Positions 1 to 11,825 of a DNA stretch of 64,000 nt are shown piece by piece. Position 1 is the first letter of the stretch. Each line of letters opens with the position of its first letter. A program made the translations under genes and the position numbers. The stretch is from Andrena cerasifolii (taxonomy: Eukaryota; Arthropoda; Insecta; Hymenoptera; Andrenidae). The notes under the pieces were generated by a model. It was not told the origin of the DNA and did not search any database. It was given only the letters and a program-made list of their open reading frames with translations. The stretch covers positions 15,199,501 to 15,263,500 of the forward strand of contig NC_135118.1 in assembly GCF_050908995.1 (NCBI RefSeq), given 5' to 3'.

Positions 1-3000
1 AACTTACAAGTAAATCATCTCCCTATTTCGCACGCATTATAGTATGTAATATTTTGCATCATTATAATTGTCCATACATAGGGTATGGTGTTATTACTAT
101 TTTTTATATATCGATTTGCCACACTCACACGTTCATGTTTTTTATGTCTTTAGGCACTATCTAAAACAATAGAGACATTAAATATTGGAAAAAATATGCT
201 AACAAATGAATTGTTATTTATTATAAAAGACGCATTGGAAAAGAATTCTGTCCTATTACAATTAGGAATGCAAGCAATCGATCTTACGTGTGATGGGATT
301 GTTACATTATCTAAGATTATTGAAATAAATCAGGTTTTACAAGTAAATAGTAAAGACCTTTTAATATTGCGTAGTTGAATAATAAATCAAAACGGCTATT
401 TGAAATAAATAAATATTAATTAGATCTTTTTTATTATTTTAGAGGATAGACTTACGAAATAATAATATACAATTGACAGGAATGAGAGCTCTCAGTTCCG
501 CCATGAAGAAAAATAGAAGTATCTCTAAAATAGATTTGGATGATAAGCCCACATTGAATGTAGTAAGTAAACATTTTCATTGTACTCTAATGGGACATTT
601 AGTGTCATTGCCCGTTATTAATATTCTTTGCTTCTTTCATGTCAATAACAGGACGACCTAACCGAGGCTTTGCATCAGTACACGCAGCTAGTAGCTGAGA
701 TTCAAGTTTGTTGTTCGGAAAACGAGCAGAATCGTATTATAGAAGAAAATAGCAAAGGTTCTGAAAGTTCCCATCATAGCAGTCTGTGTAGTACAAACTC
801 TCGTAAAATTTCGCTTACTTGTCTCACACTGCCACGCTGTTTACCAACCATAATTTCAATACAAAATGACAAATCGGGGCAATCGTTGCTTGAACCGAAA
901 CGTATTAATGGAGGTCGTCTTCGTTCTCCAGCCCTTAGTCCAAAATCTTCACCTATAACTAGTCCAGTATCAAGTCCTTCTCGAAATCGGTTTGTGGTGT
1001 CTCGAGTTCCAGAAACATCAACATGTTCTAAAGACTCCTTAGTCTCCTCGTCACCTTCAGTTGCTCCCTCCCTTCAATCATCATCTACCCACCTCACTTC
1101 TTCTGCAAGTGGGTCATCTAGATTTCGTGTTTCACCTGTTGAATCAGCAAATATCACGCCTTTGCCTAAACCTGATGTACCTGCGTCATCTAAGATAGAT
1201 GTTACGACTGGTTTAGATTTTAAAGTCAATATCACAGAGTCGACTGACTCGGATGCCTCTGGTAATATATGCAGATTAAAATTTGGAATGAATAATTACC
1301 AAGACGTCGAAATTTTTCATATGTCAAACAATGTACCTTATTTAATTTCAAATGTGATAGAAGAAAGACCACAAACAGGTGGATCTAATGACATAGAAGA
1401 GTTAAGTTCTGACAGACGTTCTCCCAAGACTATTAAAACTCAGTTCAGTGACAGCATAAATTCTACTACTCTGGAAAACAAAGAATATTGTGATGTACAG
1501 TACAATCAAGTTAATATTCCAACTCGTCTGGAAAGCATTACATCGTTAAAACACATTGAAAATGTAGAAAATAATTGTATCCAAGACACAAAAAATATAA
1601 ACACATTTCTAAATGTAAATAGAAGCGACAACAGATCTAATTGTACTATAAGAAGCGATAAATCGATAACTAATTTTATCGATGGTAACAAAAAACAGGA
1701 TGTGAAAAGGAATCTAATAAATATTCTTTTAAATGAAAGGATAGGCTTGCAATACCAAATAGGCAACAATTATATACAGGAACATTGTTTCAATTTAGAG
1801 AAAATGTTTGCACTGTTTCAACATCCTGATCTTAGATCTAGGTGTACGCTCCAAGATAATGTAAGCATCGGAGTGACGGGTGAAAATAAGTTTCATTATT
1901 ACTTGGAGGAGAACAGAGATAGAATTCGTAATCATGGGGTACTAGCATATTCAACATCATTAAAAAATAAACCAACTAAATCATTTGCTATATTTCAATT
2001 GTTAAGTGCAAAAAGTTTAGCAAATATGTCGCTATCATTTAAATATACAGCTGCTTTAAACGTAGCTGGGCAGAGTAGCAAGCTTTATCCGAAAACAGTT
2101 GCAGAAGTAAGTTTTTTACTTAAACCAAATCGTAATAAGAATTTAATTAATATAAAAAACAAATGCACTGATGATAGCAATGAAAATAAACGATTCCAAG
2201 TCGACATGAAACGAAGAATTGAGTCGTTGGGCCATCAATTATTGGTCCAAGATATACGATCAAAGAGCTACATTAGACTTATTAATAAACATTTAGTATT
2301 AATGGCAAATGGCACTGTTCCAAATATGATAGTTAGTAGCAGCTGTAAACTTGTAAATAACATTTTATTGATACATGTCTTAGAGAGAGAAATGCCTTTA
2401 TTTAAATTTCTTAACATACATGAATATTTTACTTTAAAAGTCACTAAAAATTATATGAAGCATAAAAATATAGAGGAAATTATAAACAATATAGATTTCA
2501 TAGTAGTAAAAAAGACATGTGATAAAACTTTGACGAACAGTATTAATTTTACTAGTGATAGTAGCCCCTTATTTTGTGGTGCAATGTACGATATAATTTG
2601 TGTAAACCACATGCACAATGTAAATACATTTGACAGATTGCACAATGTATTATTATTAAATTTAAATATGAATGATGATGTTCAAAATAATTTTGTTCTT
2701 AATGCAGACAATAAGCAAAATGACTTGGTACATGTTGCATATAATGAAGAATGTGATTGTAATATAATAACGAATCGTATAAATAATAAAATTACCAGAA
2801 TGTATAATACTGATAATAATGCGATAAATACTTTAACAAATATTTGCAATATGTGGAGAACTGAAATAGACAGGATATATATCCATTCTGATCTACATGA
2901 TCTGTTGTCAGTGAATTCTATGGGTTGGCGAAATACAATTTTAAATAATATGCCAGAAGTAGGAACATCAAAGATGAACTTTATGCATAAAAATATTAAG

Positions 3001-3093
3001 TTAGAGCGTAGTGATGATAGTACAAATTTATGTTATGTACTTCAGTCGTTTATAAGAAAGGCGTTACAAATATATCGCGAATACAAGAAATAG
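1..3093 (+). CDS. PPP1R37-like leucine-rich repeat protein (5'-partial)
   Basis: Exons at 1-9 (tail of an upstream exon), 154-342, 443-562 and 652-3093 join in phase 0 at GT-AG boundaries. The first three exons encode ribonuclease-inhibitor-type leucine-rich repeats, for example IDLRNNNIQLTGMRALSSAM after the second junction. The large fourth exon starts DDLTEALHQYTQLVAEI and then turns into a long Ser/Pro- then Asn/Ile/Asp-rich, probably disordered region. The LRR block followed by a long disordered tail fits protein phosphatase 1 regulatory subunit 37 (LRRC68), a family that binds and inhibits PP1. I identify it by overall resemblance, and no canonical RVxF site is evident in this part. Two RFxV motifs (NRFVV near 988, SRFRV near 1118) lie in the Ser-rich stretch. 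The start codon and most LRRs lie upstream of the window. The stop at 3093 may not be the true end (see the next entry). Family call moderately sure, exon structure sure. Confidence 0.72.
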
Positions 3094-3914
3094 TAAAAAT
3101 ATTTGTTACAGAAGACAACAAATATTTTAAAGAAAGCAATATTAAAAAAAAAAAATTAATAATCGTTTTATGGAAAATACTATGGACAGAACAGTTGAAA
3201 ATACACACATTACATCTATACCGAGATCATATTCTTATATAACAGTCTTCAATAAGTCTGTTCTTAGAGATCTTATATTTTCTAAAGTTGGTACCTCTAT
3301 TAATGGGATTTTAGACAAAGGAAAACTTCTGCCAGGAATTTTTCCCAATAATTGGCCAGATAATGCTATTATAATAAAGGCCTTATTTTATGATTTATCT
3401 CAAATGCCACATTCATCCATATATCTGATAATTAAAAAACAGAAAATATTCATAGAAATAGTGAAGTTCTAAATCTGGGGATAAAAACTTTCCTCTAAAT
3501 TATAGTATTCAGAAAAGTATGCATTTACATGCTAAACGAAAATTCCAAGATGGTTGTCATTCTAAAATTAATTCTGAATGTTTCTCAACATGTGCAAAAG
3601 CTTATTCTATTGTTCATTCAAAAAAACATTTGTGCTTTTTGGAAAAAAATAATGTTACAAGTGAGAACACTTCAGAGAATATATGTATACCCACTAAGTT
3701 TGGATCAAATAATGCTCAGCATGTAAAGTATACAACTCCAGACGCTGTAAGTGATGTAACTTATCAATACTTTAATACACTTAAATACGCAGTTGCTCCA
3801 ACTATATGTTCAAAAACTGCAGTGAACAGAAGAGATAATATGACAGTTGAAATTATTTCTGATGAGAGTACTAATGTTGCTGAGCCTTCGTCAGTAATTC
3901 ACAAGGCAAGGTGA
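3094..3914 (+). other. Coding-like continuation in shifting frames, ending at splice donor
   Basis: After the stop at 3093 the sequence still reads like the same Asn/Lys-rich protein, but in changing frames. One frame runs across about 3030-3145, a second from 3155 to 3472, a short third around 3436-3480, and a 131-codon stretch at 3519-3911. Several switches sit at A homopolymers: twelve A at about 3144-3155, six at about 3434 and five at about 3483. The block ends at a strong donor, AAG then GTGAGT, at 3911. This could be a decayed 3' part of the exon, 3' UTR, or homopolymer indels in the assembly. None of the frames gives a clean join to the candidate exon at 15,106. Confidence 0.4.
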
Positions 3915-6252
3915 GTAAAGTACATTGTGAAAATTATTAAAAGTTAAAAATGTACGTTTCATTAAAGGTATTTCACAAAAAGAAAGAGTTTCTGTATCTA
4001 TGTTGTTGTATTTCAATGCAGTATATATTAGCCAAGAGCTCGATTTGGCCTACACGTTAAAAGTCTGGGCATAACATGCGTATCAATTCCCTGCCAGTTG
4101 CGTGCAGTCATTCAGTGTCGTGAAAGATATCGTTCGCTTGTTTAGGAATCGACCAGTTTACACTTGTCAGTTCCGTATCCCTACAGTGAAATTACGACTG
4201 TGCCTCCTTACACAACAGTTCCGTGCCGTCAATTGGTTTACAATGGAGCAATTCACATTTCGGGAATCCGTACGGAAAAACTGAAATTGGTTGGCAACGA
4301 CATTTTAGCTTTTGCACAAACTGTGCGTTGAAATCGCTGGAAGAGGATCTTTTTTTATAATCGTAAAGGTGAAGTTACCCGGCGCGTAGCTCGGCTAGCT
4401 TAGCGTGAGACTCGCCGAGTCCTGCGCTGCGGGAACGCTCATGGCTCGCCCAGCCACGCGTCGTTTAACTTCACCTTTAAGGGTTCTCGGGTCGAAGCTC
4501 TCGATTCACGCGCTTCGGGGCTCCTAGATCTTAGAGAAGGTGTACCCAACTATCCCTTTGGCGGGAGCGGGCACCCATTTGCGCCCCGTTTGCGAACTCG
4601 AGCCGTTCAAGGTCAAGCGAGTTCGACAACGTAGTGGGAACGGAGCATTTGTGTGTGTACTACACAGTTGTAACGGACTCACGGTCTCTACATTAACCCC
4701 TCAGCGTGGTATGACGAGCAGGACTCGTCATAGGAAAACTGTCCGCAACGACGGTATAACGACCACCGCTTGTCAAGTGACGTAAAGCGGAGGTGTAGCG
4801 AGTAGGGCTTGCGACCAAGGTCTATTGGACACCCGAATTAGAGGCGTGCTGTGCTCTTCTCATATACATTCTGTAGGCCTTGGGAAGAAGATATTGCCGT
4901 AAATAAGGCCTCTTTAAGAGAGCGGCCGTTTGGGAGGGATGCAAGTCCGTCCGATTGGTTAGATTAGGTGTGACAATACTTCTTCAGGTCTGCTATGCAA
5001 TAACGCCTTAATAGCAGGGGTTAAGGTTTCGACCAATTCATCCCACAGCTAGGTCTGGGCAGAAAGCCTCCACGCTGAAGGGTTAACAGGGTACCCCACT
5101 ACGTGACCCTCCTGAGCATCCCTGCCCTAGAGTCATAAAGACAAAGACAGAAATAGACCATTCAGTAATAAAAAAAACAATTTCTATCTCTCGTATTATA
5201 TCTTCATAGAAGTATCACCAATGGGTTGCTGGTGTCTTTCTGATGAAAATGACACCAAACATTATTTAATTCGGATTATATATTTTTAATGATTGTAATG
5301 AGCCACAGTAGGCCTGCTGTAGAGTGCGGATACTTTTGAACAGTCGTTAGTAACACATCAGTGGACACAGTATGGGCACGACACTGACATGGAACTGATA
5401 TGTGTGCCTAGACATAGACCAGAGGTGCATAGAGAGCCGCTCGGATCCGGAGACCTGTTCGCGATTCTGGGCGTTGGGTCGGAGCTGAGCGTGGAGCTGA
5501 GCAACGTAATAGCTCCACGCTCGGCTCTGACCCGGCGTTCAGAGTCGCGGGAATGTCTCCGCATTCCCGCGGCTTTTTGTGTACCTCTGGCTTAGATCTT
5601 TCAAGCTGAGCGCTCGCCTCATCACTTCTGGCTCACTCCTGTCAAGTGTTGCCAGGCAATTTCCTACGCGTGACGTCACATCTATATACACTAATACGAC
5701 TTGTTTCCGCCAATCACGCCACGCAATGAATGGTGGCGCGTCACCGAGTCGTCAACACAAATATATTGTTATTGTTATAGGTGTTCTCCTTCTACTACGC
5801 GTAGGGAATTGCCTGACAACTCTGCTTTTATCCTGTGAAGGCGAGAGCGAGTCAGAGCAGACAGCGATCAGTAGCCAAAGGAAGGAATGCGTGTTAGCCA
5901 AAATCATCTATACTATTGAAAAATTAAATTTTTACGAAATATTGTATGAAATTTTCCGGATGAAAATTCGTACAATTACTCCGAATGCGCATGAATTCTG
6001 GTTGCTTATACTTCGTCCTCCTCTTTCTGCTAAAGTAATAATACTTCATTATTTTATAGGAGTTATATAGAATGGACATATGAATTAACGTATTACTAAT
6101 CTTGTAAGACATTTATGCGTTCCTTCATTTAGCTATTGATCGTTGCCTGGCTGCGCGAGCGATCTGTGACGCGAGGTTCCGCAACGATCTCTTAACAAAA
6201 TGTCCGGATTCTTTTTCATATAAGGCAGGCGTGCTCAGTCAGAAGCCTTTTG
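3915..6252. other. Non-coding, transposon-derived sequence; no gene seen
   Basis: No exon-like open frame with splice signals is visible. A short inverted repeat (AAAGGTGAAGTTA at 4365-4377, inverted at 4466-4478) flanks a GC-rich 90-bp core with weak resemblance to a tRNA box A (TAGCTCGGCTAG). A box-B-like string follows near 4490, so a tRNA-derived SINE fragment is possible but unproven. A local hairpin with arms around GGAGCTGAGCGTGG lies near 5480-5530. If the donor at 3911 is real, this is intron. Confidence 0.4.
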
Positions 6253-6754
6253 ACCTCCTTAGGTTCTGGGACCCGGGTAACTAGTGATCCTCTAGGCAGT
6301 GATCGGAACAACGTGTATCGTCGCTGATTGGTTGCCGCGATTTAGGGCAAAAGCGAAAATAGACAGAGAAAGAAACTGTGAAAAAGAAAGAGACAGAAAT
6401 ACTGACAGAAAGAGAGAGAAATATTGATAGAAAGAGATAGATAAAAGGTTTAGGTTATGTTTATTTTCGGTTCTGCCCGAAATGGCTGCGGTTATGCCGA
6501 TCACTCCATGGAGGATGACTACGGGTAACAACCGAACGCGGAACTGTTACGTTGCTAACCACAGTATGGGTTGTAGGAAAACTGCAAGAGTGTGCATGCG
6601 TCAATGCAGGCTCGTAGCCTGAGTCTATATGTATAGCTGAGCCCCACGCGTATGGACGCACGCACGCTCTCGCAGTTCTCTCACACCATCGTAACGGTTA
6701 GCAAGGTAACAACTCAGCGCTCGGATGTTATCCGGGTCCCAGAATCTAAGAAGG
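6253..6754. repeat. Inverted-repeat element, about 500 bp
   Basis: The arms 6253-6281 and 6726-6754 are inverted copies sharing the core TTCTGGGACCCGG. The interior holds a purine-rich GAAA/GAGA tract (about 6357-6450) and a second internal inverted pair around GGTTAGCAA (about 6545 and 6697). No transposase frame and no clear target-site duplication are seen, so the superfamily is unassigned. Confidence 0.5.
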
Positions 6755-7474
6755 TATTTTGCTCCTTACCGGGCAAACCTGCTATAAGGGATGATTGCAT
6801 CTAGGCTAAGTACGGCAGTTGAAAATCACTTCTAGATAAGCGTAGTTAAGGGACTACGACAAAAGAATGCATTTTCTGGTTAAATTATTGATCCCGTGGC
6901 AATAATGCAAAAGAATTTTGTATTCCTTGCATCAAGATCTTCTACTTAAGAAAAAGAACGCTGTCGATCCAACGACTTTATAATTTTTATTTTCAAAGCA
7001 ATTATTTGTACAAATGGCTATTCATAGCTAATATTCTGGGATTTGTTTATACACATCGGCCCCAAAATTTTCTGCCCGGTTTCGTTAAAAAGTCGCTTGT
7101 CCTGATCGCGACCTCCCCTCGTTAGCGAATATACATACATGTACTGTATATACAATTCTATTATTTGAAACATTTCATTTAAATGTTAAATATGGAGGCA
7201 GTGTAACAAAATTATTATTGTTACTCTTTTAGTATAGATTTTATAAAACCTAACAATTTTTTTTTAAACCAATAGATACAAATATCACGAGCTTCTTGCA
7301 TCAAATTATACAAATTCAATCTCTCCTTACCATTGAATTATAGAATATCTGGAATGCGAACTGTGGGTATTAGGCATAGACATATACACAGTGATCCTCC
7401 CTCGATTATATGTCGTTTTGTACTTGATTGGATACTCTTCTATTACCGGGCTTATCTCCTCTTCATTCACCAAG
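6755..7474. other. AT-rich spacer, nothing recognised
   Basis: No open frame with coding character, no RNA gene and no terminal repeats seen. Confidence 0.4.
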
Positions 7475-8150
7475 TTATGTAATCTTGGAATATGGGCTAG
7501 TATTTAAGTCTTCCTCGTGTCTGCCTTCATATTTATTTCTCATATTGTCTTTTCTATCTTCAGAAATTTGCTTTCGTCTTTTCTCTTGTCTATTATAATT
7601 GTCATTGTATTCTTGTGTGTTTATTAAGACCTTGCTCCCATGCCCCCACTTATTTTGTTCCGGCCGCCTATTGTCCATATGTATTTCTTCCCTATTCATT
7701 TGTTCTTCCTCCTTATATTTTCTGTGCTCTTTATTGCGTTCCCATGCTTTCTTCCATTTGCCGATCTCCTTTTGGACCAGGAAGTCCAACTTCTCCCAGT
7801 ACTCTATCTTCCTTTTATTCTTCAATAAAGGGAATTCGCGTTTCATAAGGCCTTCATCGTCGTTCTCCTCCTCTCTTTCTCTGTCATTGCCATACTTGGC
7901 TCACCTCTCTTCTCTTCTTATTGTGTCTTCTGCCGTTTTGTATGTCAAGTTTTTATATGCTATAATCTTTTTGATTGTTGATTCCCGTTGGAACACTGGG
8001 CAATCCCTTGCTGTACTGGTATGTTCGCCCTTGCAATTGTTCAAGTAGGGATTTTCTGTACACCTTCCATCATAGGGTTTGGTACACACAAACCATTTCC
8101 TAATATCCGGACCAACTCCCCATTATGTCTGACCCTGTATACTAGGTATT
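7475..8150 (-). pseudogene. LINE ORF1 (gag-like) remnant
   Basis: On the minus strand two open pieces follow each other in different frames. The upstream piece (8089-7901) has a zinc-knuckle-like segment, NNCKGEHTSTARDCPVF, followed by an amphipathic stretch ending in YKTAEDTIRREE. This is the pattern of the last CCHC knuckle of Jockey/I/R1-type non-LTR retrotransposon ORF1 proteins. The downstream piece (7846-7475) is Lys/Glu/Arg/Asn-rich and resembles the charged C-terminus of such proteins. A stop and frame change between the pieces, and the absence of reverse transcriptase downstream, mark it as a dead fragment. Clade not assigned. Confidence 0.5.
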
Positions 8151-8997
8151 TGAAGGAACATTGAGAACTCAAACCTGTGGCCAACATCGGACGCGAGCAA
8201 GAGAGGTAGAGTGAAAAGACCCCAATCGCCCGCAATACGCATGCGCCGTGGTACATAACCTTAGCAACGGTGAAGTCGACGTTTGCGCTTTGCGGACGAC
8301 TGGGAAATCACCCCACTAGCTCGCACCATATCTTTCTCCCCTGTACGATTTTGGTCACCAACTGACTCCGCAGAAAACACATAGGGAATGAGCCTTCCAG
8401 TAGTATATATTCTAAGAGTATAATAAAGGATAGAGACCCCACCCAAAGCAACTATCTCCCTCGGCCCGGTCTAGGGTTTTACGTACCGTGTTCGCATTTC
8501 ACATATTCTATAGTTCAAAGGCTCCTTTCATATTTGACATATTATAAATTCAAATTAGTTTTAAATGTAAGTTCATACTTTTATACTGTAAAAATATAAC
8601 CGACTACATAATGTTATTTTGTTGTACTATAGTACAATTGTAAATTGAGAACAAATTTGATTAATTTGAATTATATATTCATTAAAATTCTATTTTATGA
8701 GTTACAATTTTATAGGTTCATTAACTTAATATTATAATAACGAAATTGCGACACAATAATATAAATTAATTAGCTACTTCTATCATTTAATAATCTCTTT
8801 TTCCAAAAGATGTACAAATACACAGTATGTAACTTAATTGTTTTTCAAATGGAAGCATATATTTTTTACATGTATTAATTCTTGTTATTCTGCATATGGT
8901 AAGCATAAAGTATTCAGGTATAGATATAGGAAAATAAATACTTCACAAAATTCTTCATAATTAAATTTAGAGAAGTGCTTTCTCGTAGAAAGTTAAA
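8151..8997. other. AT-rich spacer, nothing recognised
   Basis: The first 300 bases may be more of the decayed LINE. The remainder is AT-rich without coding frames or terminal repeats. Confidence 0.35.
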
Positions 8998-9119
8998 CCC
9001 AAATAGCACGCAGACGTCTTAACTCAAACGTATTACCGGCCTTCTAATAAGGTCGCAAGACGTTCAGACCAAAAGCAGATGTAAAATGGACGTCTGTAAG
9101 ACGTCGTGTGCTAATTGGG
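8998..9119. repeat. Short TIR element with GACGTC repeats, copy 1
   Basis: The ends are inverted: CCCAAATAGCACGCAGACGT on the left, and on the right GACGTC then GTGCTAATTGGG. The short interior has further GACGT and ACGTC units. The same ends recur at 17,139, 20,775 and 21,823, defining a small family in this window. No target-site duplication is clear for this copy. Confidence 0.6.
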
Positions 9120-10140
9120 AATGTTCTGTCTGCGATAAAAAAATGTTATATAAAAATTGGCAACACAGCATTTTGTATAACTTGTCTCATGTGGGTAAAA
9201 TATATTCTACTTAAGAAGTATGCAATGTGGATGGAATTTCGTAGACTTTAAAATATGACAAACAAAACCCTGAATAACACTACACTCATGTGCTTGCTCT
9301 CATACTGACACAGTGGAATTCAATTTCATGTATTTCAATACACTATATGCATCTGGATACCTTCATTTCGTACCACTATATCGTTTTGTGAAATACCTCT
9401 CCGATTTCAAAAATAAGACATACTCCCTAAAGCCTTTTCCAGTTTTAGAACTTTCTTATTCTCTTTCTTTTAAGTATGTTCTCTATACCTGTCTCATTGT
9501 CAGTAAGGATGTTTCTCACAACACATTATTGTAACAGCCACTATATTTTTATGACATTGCACAAACGTAGTAAACATAATATTTTCACTGTTTCTACAAG
9601 TCATTGTACAATTGATAAGCACAGTAAACTGATCATGTATGCATAAATGTAACCAATATGTAAGAACACGTTTGTAAATTGTAAAGATAATGTAATAAAC
9701 ATGATTGGAACGTTACTAGATTTTGCATAGGGCATTCAATATCTCACCAGAATAAAGTAATTCTCTGATATAGAATATGAATTATTTCGTAAACTCGCAA
9801 TTGTATGCCTATATAATTAACATAATAAAAATAATATTAATTATTTAACACTTTTAACACTCTTGTATGTAGAATAATGATAAGGGTTGATGTATAAATA
9901 AAAAAATGTACAGCTTGATTTAAAAAACAATTCAGCTGCATTAGTGTATCCTTTGGAAAAAGTATGGTCATTGGAAGTCAGTTCTTACTGAACAGTGTAA
10001 TTTCCACCTACCAAGTTTTCTCTATCTCTACACAGAAAAAGCTACAGTGTAGCCCAGTTTTTAGAACCAGTTTCTATAGAAAAATGAGTATATCCCCAGT
10101 CAGCAAACTGTCAGCAGAACCGGAGCCATCTCTGTCCGCA
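9120..10140. other. AT-rich spacer, partly related to 13.0 kb repeat
   Basis: No gene seen. The last about 100 bases (GTCAGCAAACTGTCAGCA near 10,098) continue past the small element at 10,145 into GGTTTTGCGGGCAGAGTCTG. The same run occurs in inverse orientation at about 13,030-13,098, so both are fragments of one dispersed repeat. Confidence 0.45.
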
Positions 10141-10144
10141 TTAA

Positions 10145-10257
10145 AGAGGTTGTCCACTAAGCCGAAGCGCGGTGACCACGCACCGCCCATATGACAGAAC
10201 AGCGGCGACGAACAATTCGCTTTGGTCACCGCGCTTTGGCCTAGTGGGCGACCTCCT
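10145..10257. mobile_element. TTAA-flanked MITE, 113 bp
   Basis: A palindromic element with arms sharing AAGCGCGGTGACCA, flanked on both sides by TTAA (10,141-10,144 and 10,258-10,261). A TTAA duplication is the signature of piggyBac-type insertion. It interrupts the dispersed repeat whose undisturbed relative lies at about 13,030-13,098. Confidence 0.6.
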
Positions 10258-10383
10258 TTAAGCCGATGCTATGGTTTTGCGGGCAGAGTCTGCTGCCCAT
10301 ACTCTGCCAGATCGAGCCAGGGCCGACGCCAGGCGGGTTCACCGCGTTCCCCGAAACCTGGCCTCGCGCTTTAAAAGGTCCAC

Positions 10384-10655
10384 GCGATCCCAGGGTGAGG
10401 AGCGATTCAGCGCAGTGAATGGAGGGGGAAACATCTACAGGAGTGGTGGTAATGTGTGCAACTGCGCCTGCGTCAGTCAGGCACAGGAGTGGTGGTAATG
10501 TGTGCAACTGCGCCTGCGTAAGTCAGGCACACATTACCACCACTCCTGTGCCTGACTGACGCAGGCGCAGTTCATGCACACATTACCACCACTCCTGTAG
10601 GTGTTTTCCCCTCCATTCCCTGCGCTAAATGGCTCCTCACCCTGCGCGATCCGCG
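10384..10655. repeat. Palindrome containing a tandem duplication
   Basis: The outer arms match as inverted copies (CAGGGTGAGGAG on the left near 10,392, its complement on the right near 10,632). Inside the left half a 46-bp unit starting CAGGAGTGGTGGTAATGTG occurs twice in a row (10,438 and 10,484). Inverted copies follow, so the whole can fold into one long hairpin or several alternative ones. Confidence 0.65.
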
Positions 10656-10695
10656 AAAAGCTCATCGTAAATTTTTTGGGACTCTATACAATGAT

Positions 10696-11135
10696 CAGGC
10701 CTTCCCAAGTAGGGGAAAACCACTCTTGAAACACATGTTTCGGTTCTCCCTCCAACGCTACGCCTTCAGCTAAGGTGGGACGATTCCTACTACCCTTTCT
10801 CCAAGGAGACAGTAACGCCGCTAGGAAGCATGTTGGGACGCTTTAGGGTGAAAGTACCAAATGTGTCAAGTTTTTATAGAAAATTTCATAACGACTGTAA
10901 AATAGTACGAAAAATTAAAATTTAAACTAGCATTTCAGAATGAGAAATTTTCTATAAAAACTTGACACATTTGGTACTTTCACCCCAAAGCGTCCCAACA
11001 TGCTTCCTAGCGGCGTTACTGTCTCCTCGGAGAAAGGGTAGTAGGAATCGCCCCACCTTAGCTGAAGGCGTAGCGTTGGAGGGAGAACCAAAACATGTGT
11101 TTCAGGAGTGGTTTTCCCCTACTTGGGAAGGCCTG
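10696..11135. mobile_element. Foldback element, about 440 bp
   Basis: Nearly identical inverted arms of about 200 bp (10,696-10,895 and 10,943-11,135) enclose a 50-bp AT-rich loop. The ends read CAGGCCTTCCCAAGTAGGGG and its complement. The flanking octamers ACAATGAT and GCATAGAT match at only five positions, so a decayed 8-bp duplication (hAT-type) is possible but not firm. No open frame. Confidence 0.6.
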
Positions 11136-11825
11136 GCATAGATACTTATTATTATAAAATTTGGAAGTACAATGTAAATGGAACCCGGCCAGGCCCGGAT
11201 TAAGATTTTTGGGGTCTGGGGCTAGGAAATCTTCGAGGGTCCCCCGTGCTTGAAAACTGGGTGGGAGGGGGGTTGTAAAAAATTTCTGTGATCAAGGGTA
11301 AACAAGAGCCACCCCTAATGGACACAGATGGCACCGGGTCTGCCGCCATCTCTGCTTGGCAGACTTGGCTGGCAGGTTTATAAACACAATAAACAAGTCC
11401 ATTCATTGTGTAATTGTATAATATTACAAAAATAGTACGATTTACAAACTGTACAATATTGTTTTAGGAAAGTAGTTTACATTTGCCAAACAAAAATATG
11501 ATCGCGTACTGTAAAAAATCAAATTTAGTCAAAATAAATTTGTATGAAACTTTATAAATTATTGGAAAAACAGCTTTTCTTTCATTTATGCTGATCTCAA
11601 CATTATCTTAAGCCTTGCTTGCAATTCATATAACTCTTGCATAAAAAATAAAGAACTCATATTCATTTTTTCCTAAAAGGTTCCTCAAACTTTCATCTTG
11701 ACCTTATATATTATCCCCTTTGCTAATATGAAAGTATAATACTATTTGTTCAGATAACATTTAATTTGTTTAATATATATATATAACATGTAAACTGAAC
11801 GCATTTTTAATAAAAATTTGTAATA
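11136..11825. other. AT-rich spacer with a repeat fragment
   Basis: Around 11,190 the string CAGGCCCGGATTAAG looks like a transposon terminus, but no partner end is found. No gene seen. Confidence 0.35.

Noticed and set aside
4365..4500. tRNA-derived SINE with boxes A and B
   Set aside because: The box A-like and box B-like strings are about 100 bp apart and imperfect, with no poly(A) tail or flanking duplication. Mentioned only as a possibility.
7599..8048. 149-codon plus-strand frame, hydrophobic, resembling a membrane protein
   Set aside because: It is the antisense of the charged LINE ORF1 remnant, and the apparent hydrophobicity is the complement of Lys/Glu codons.
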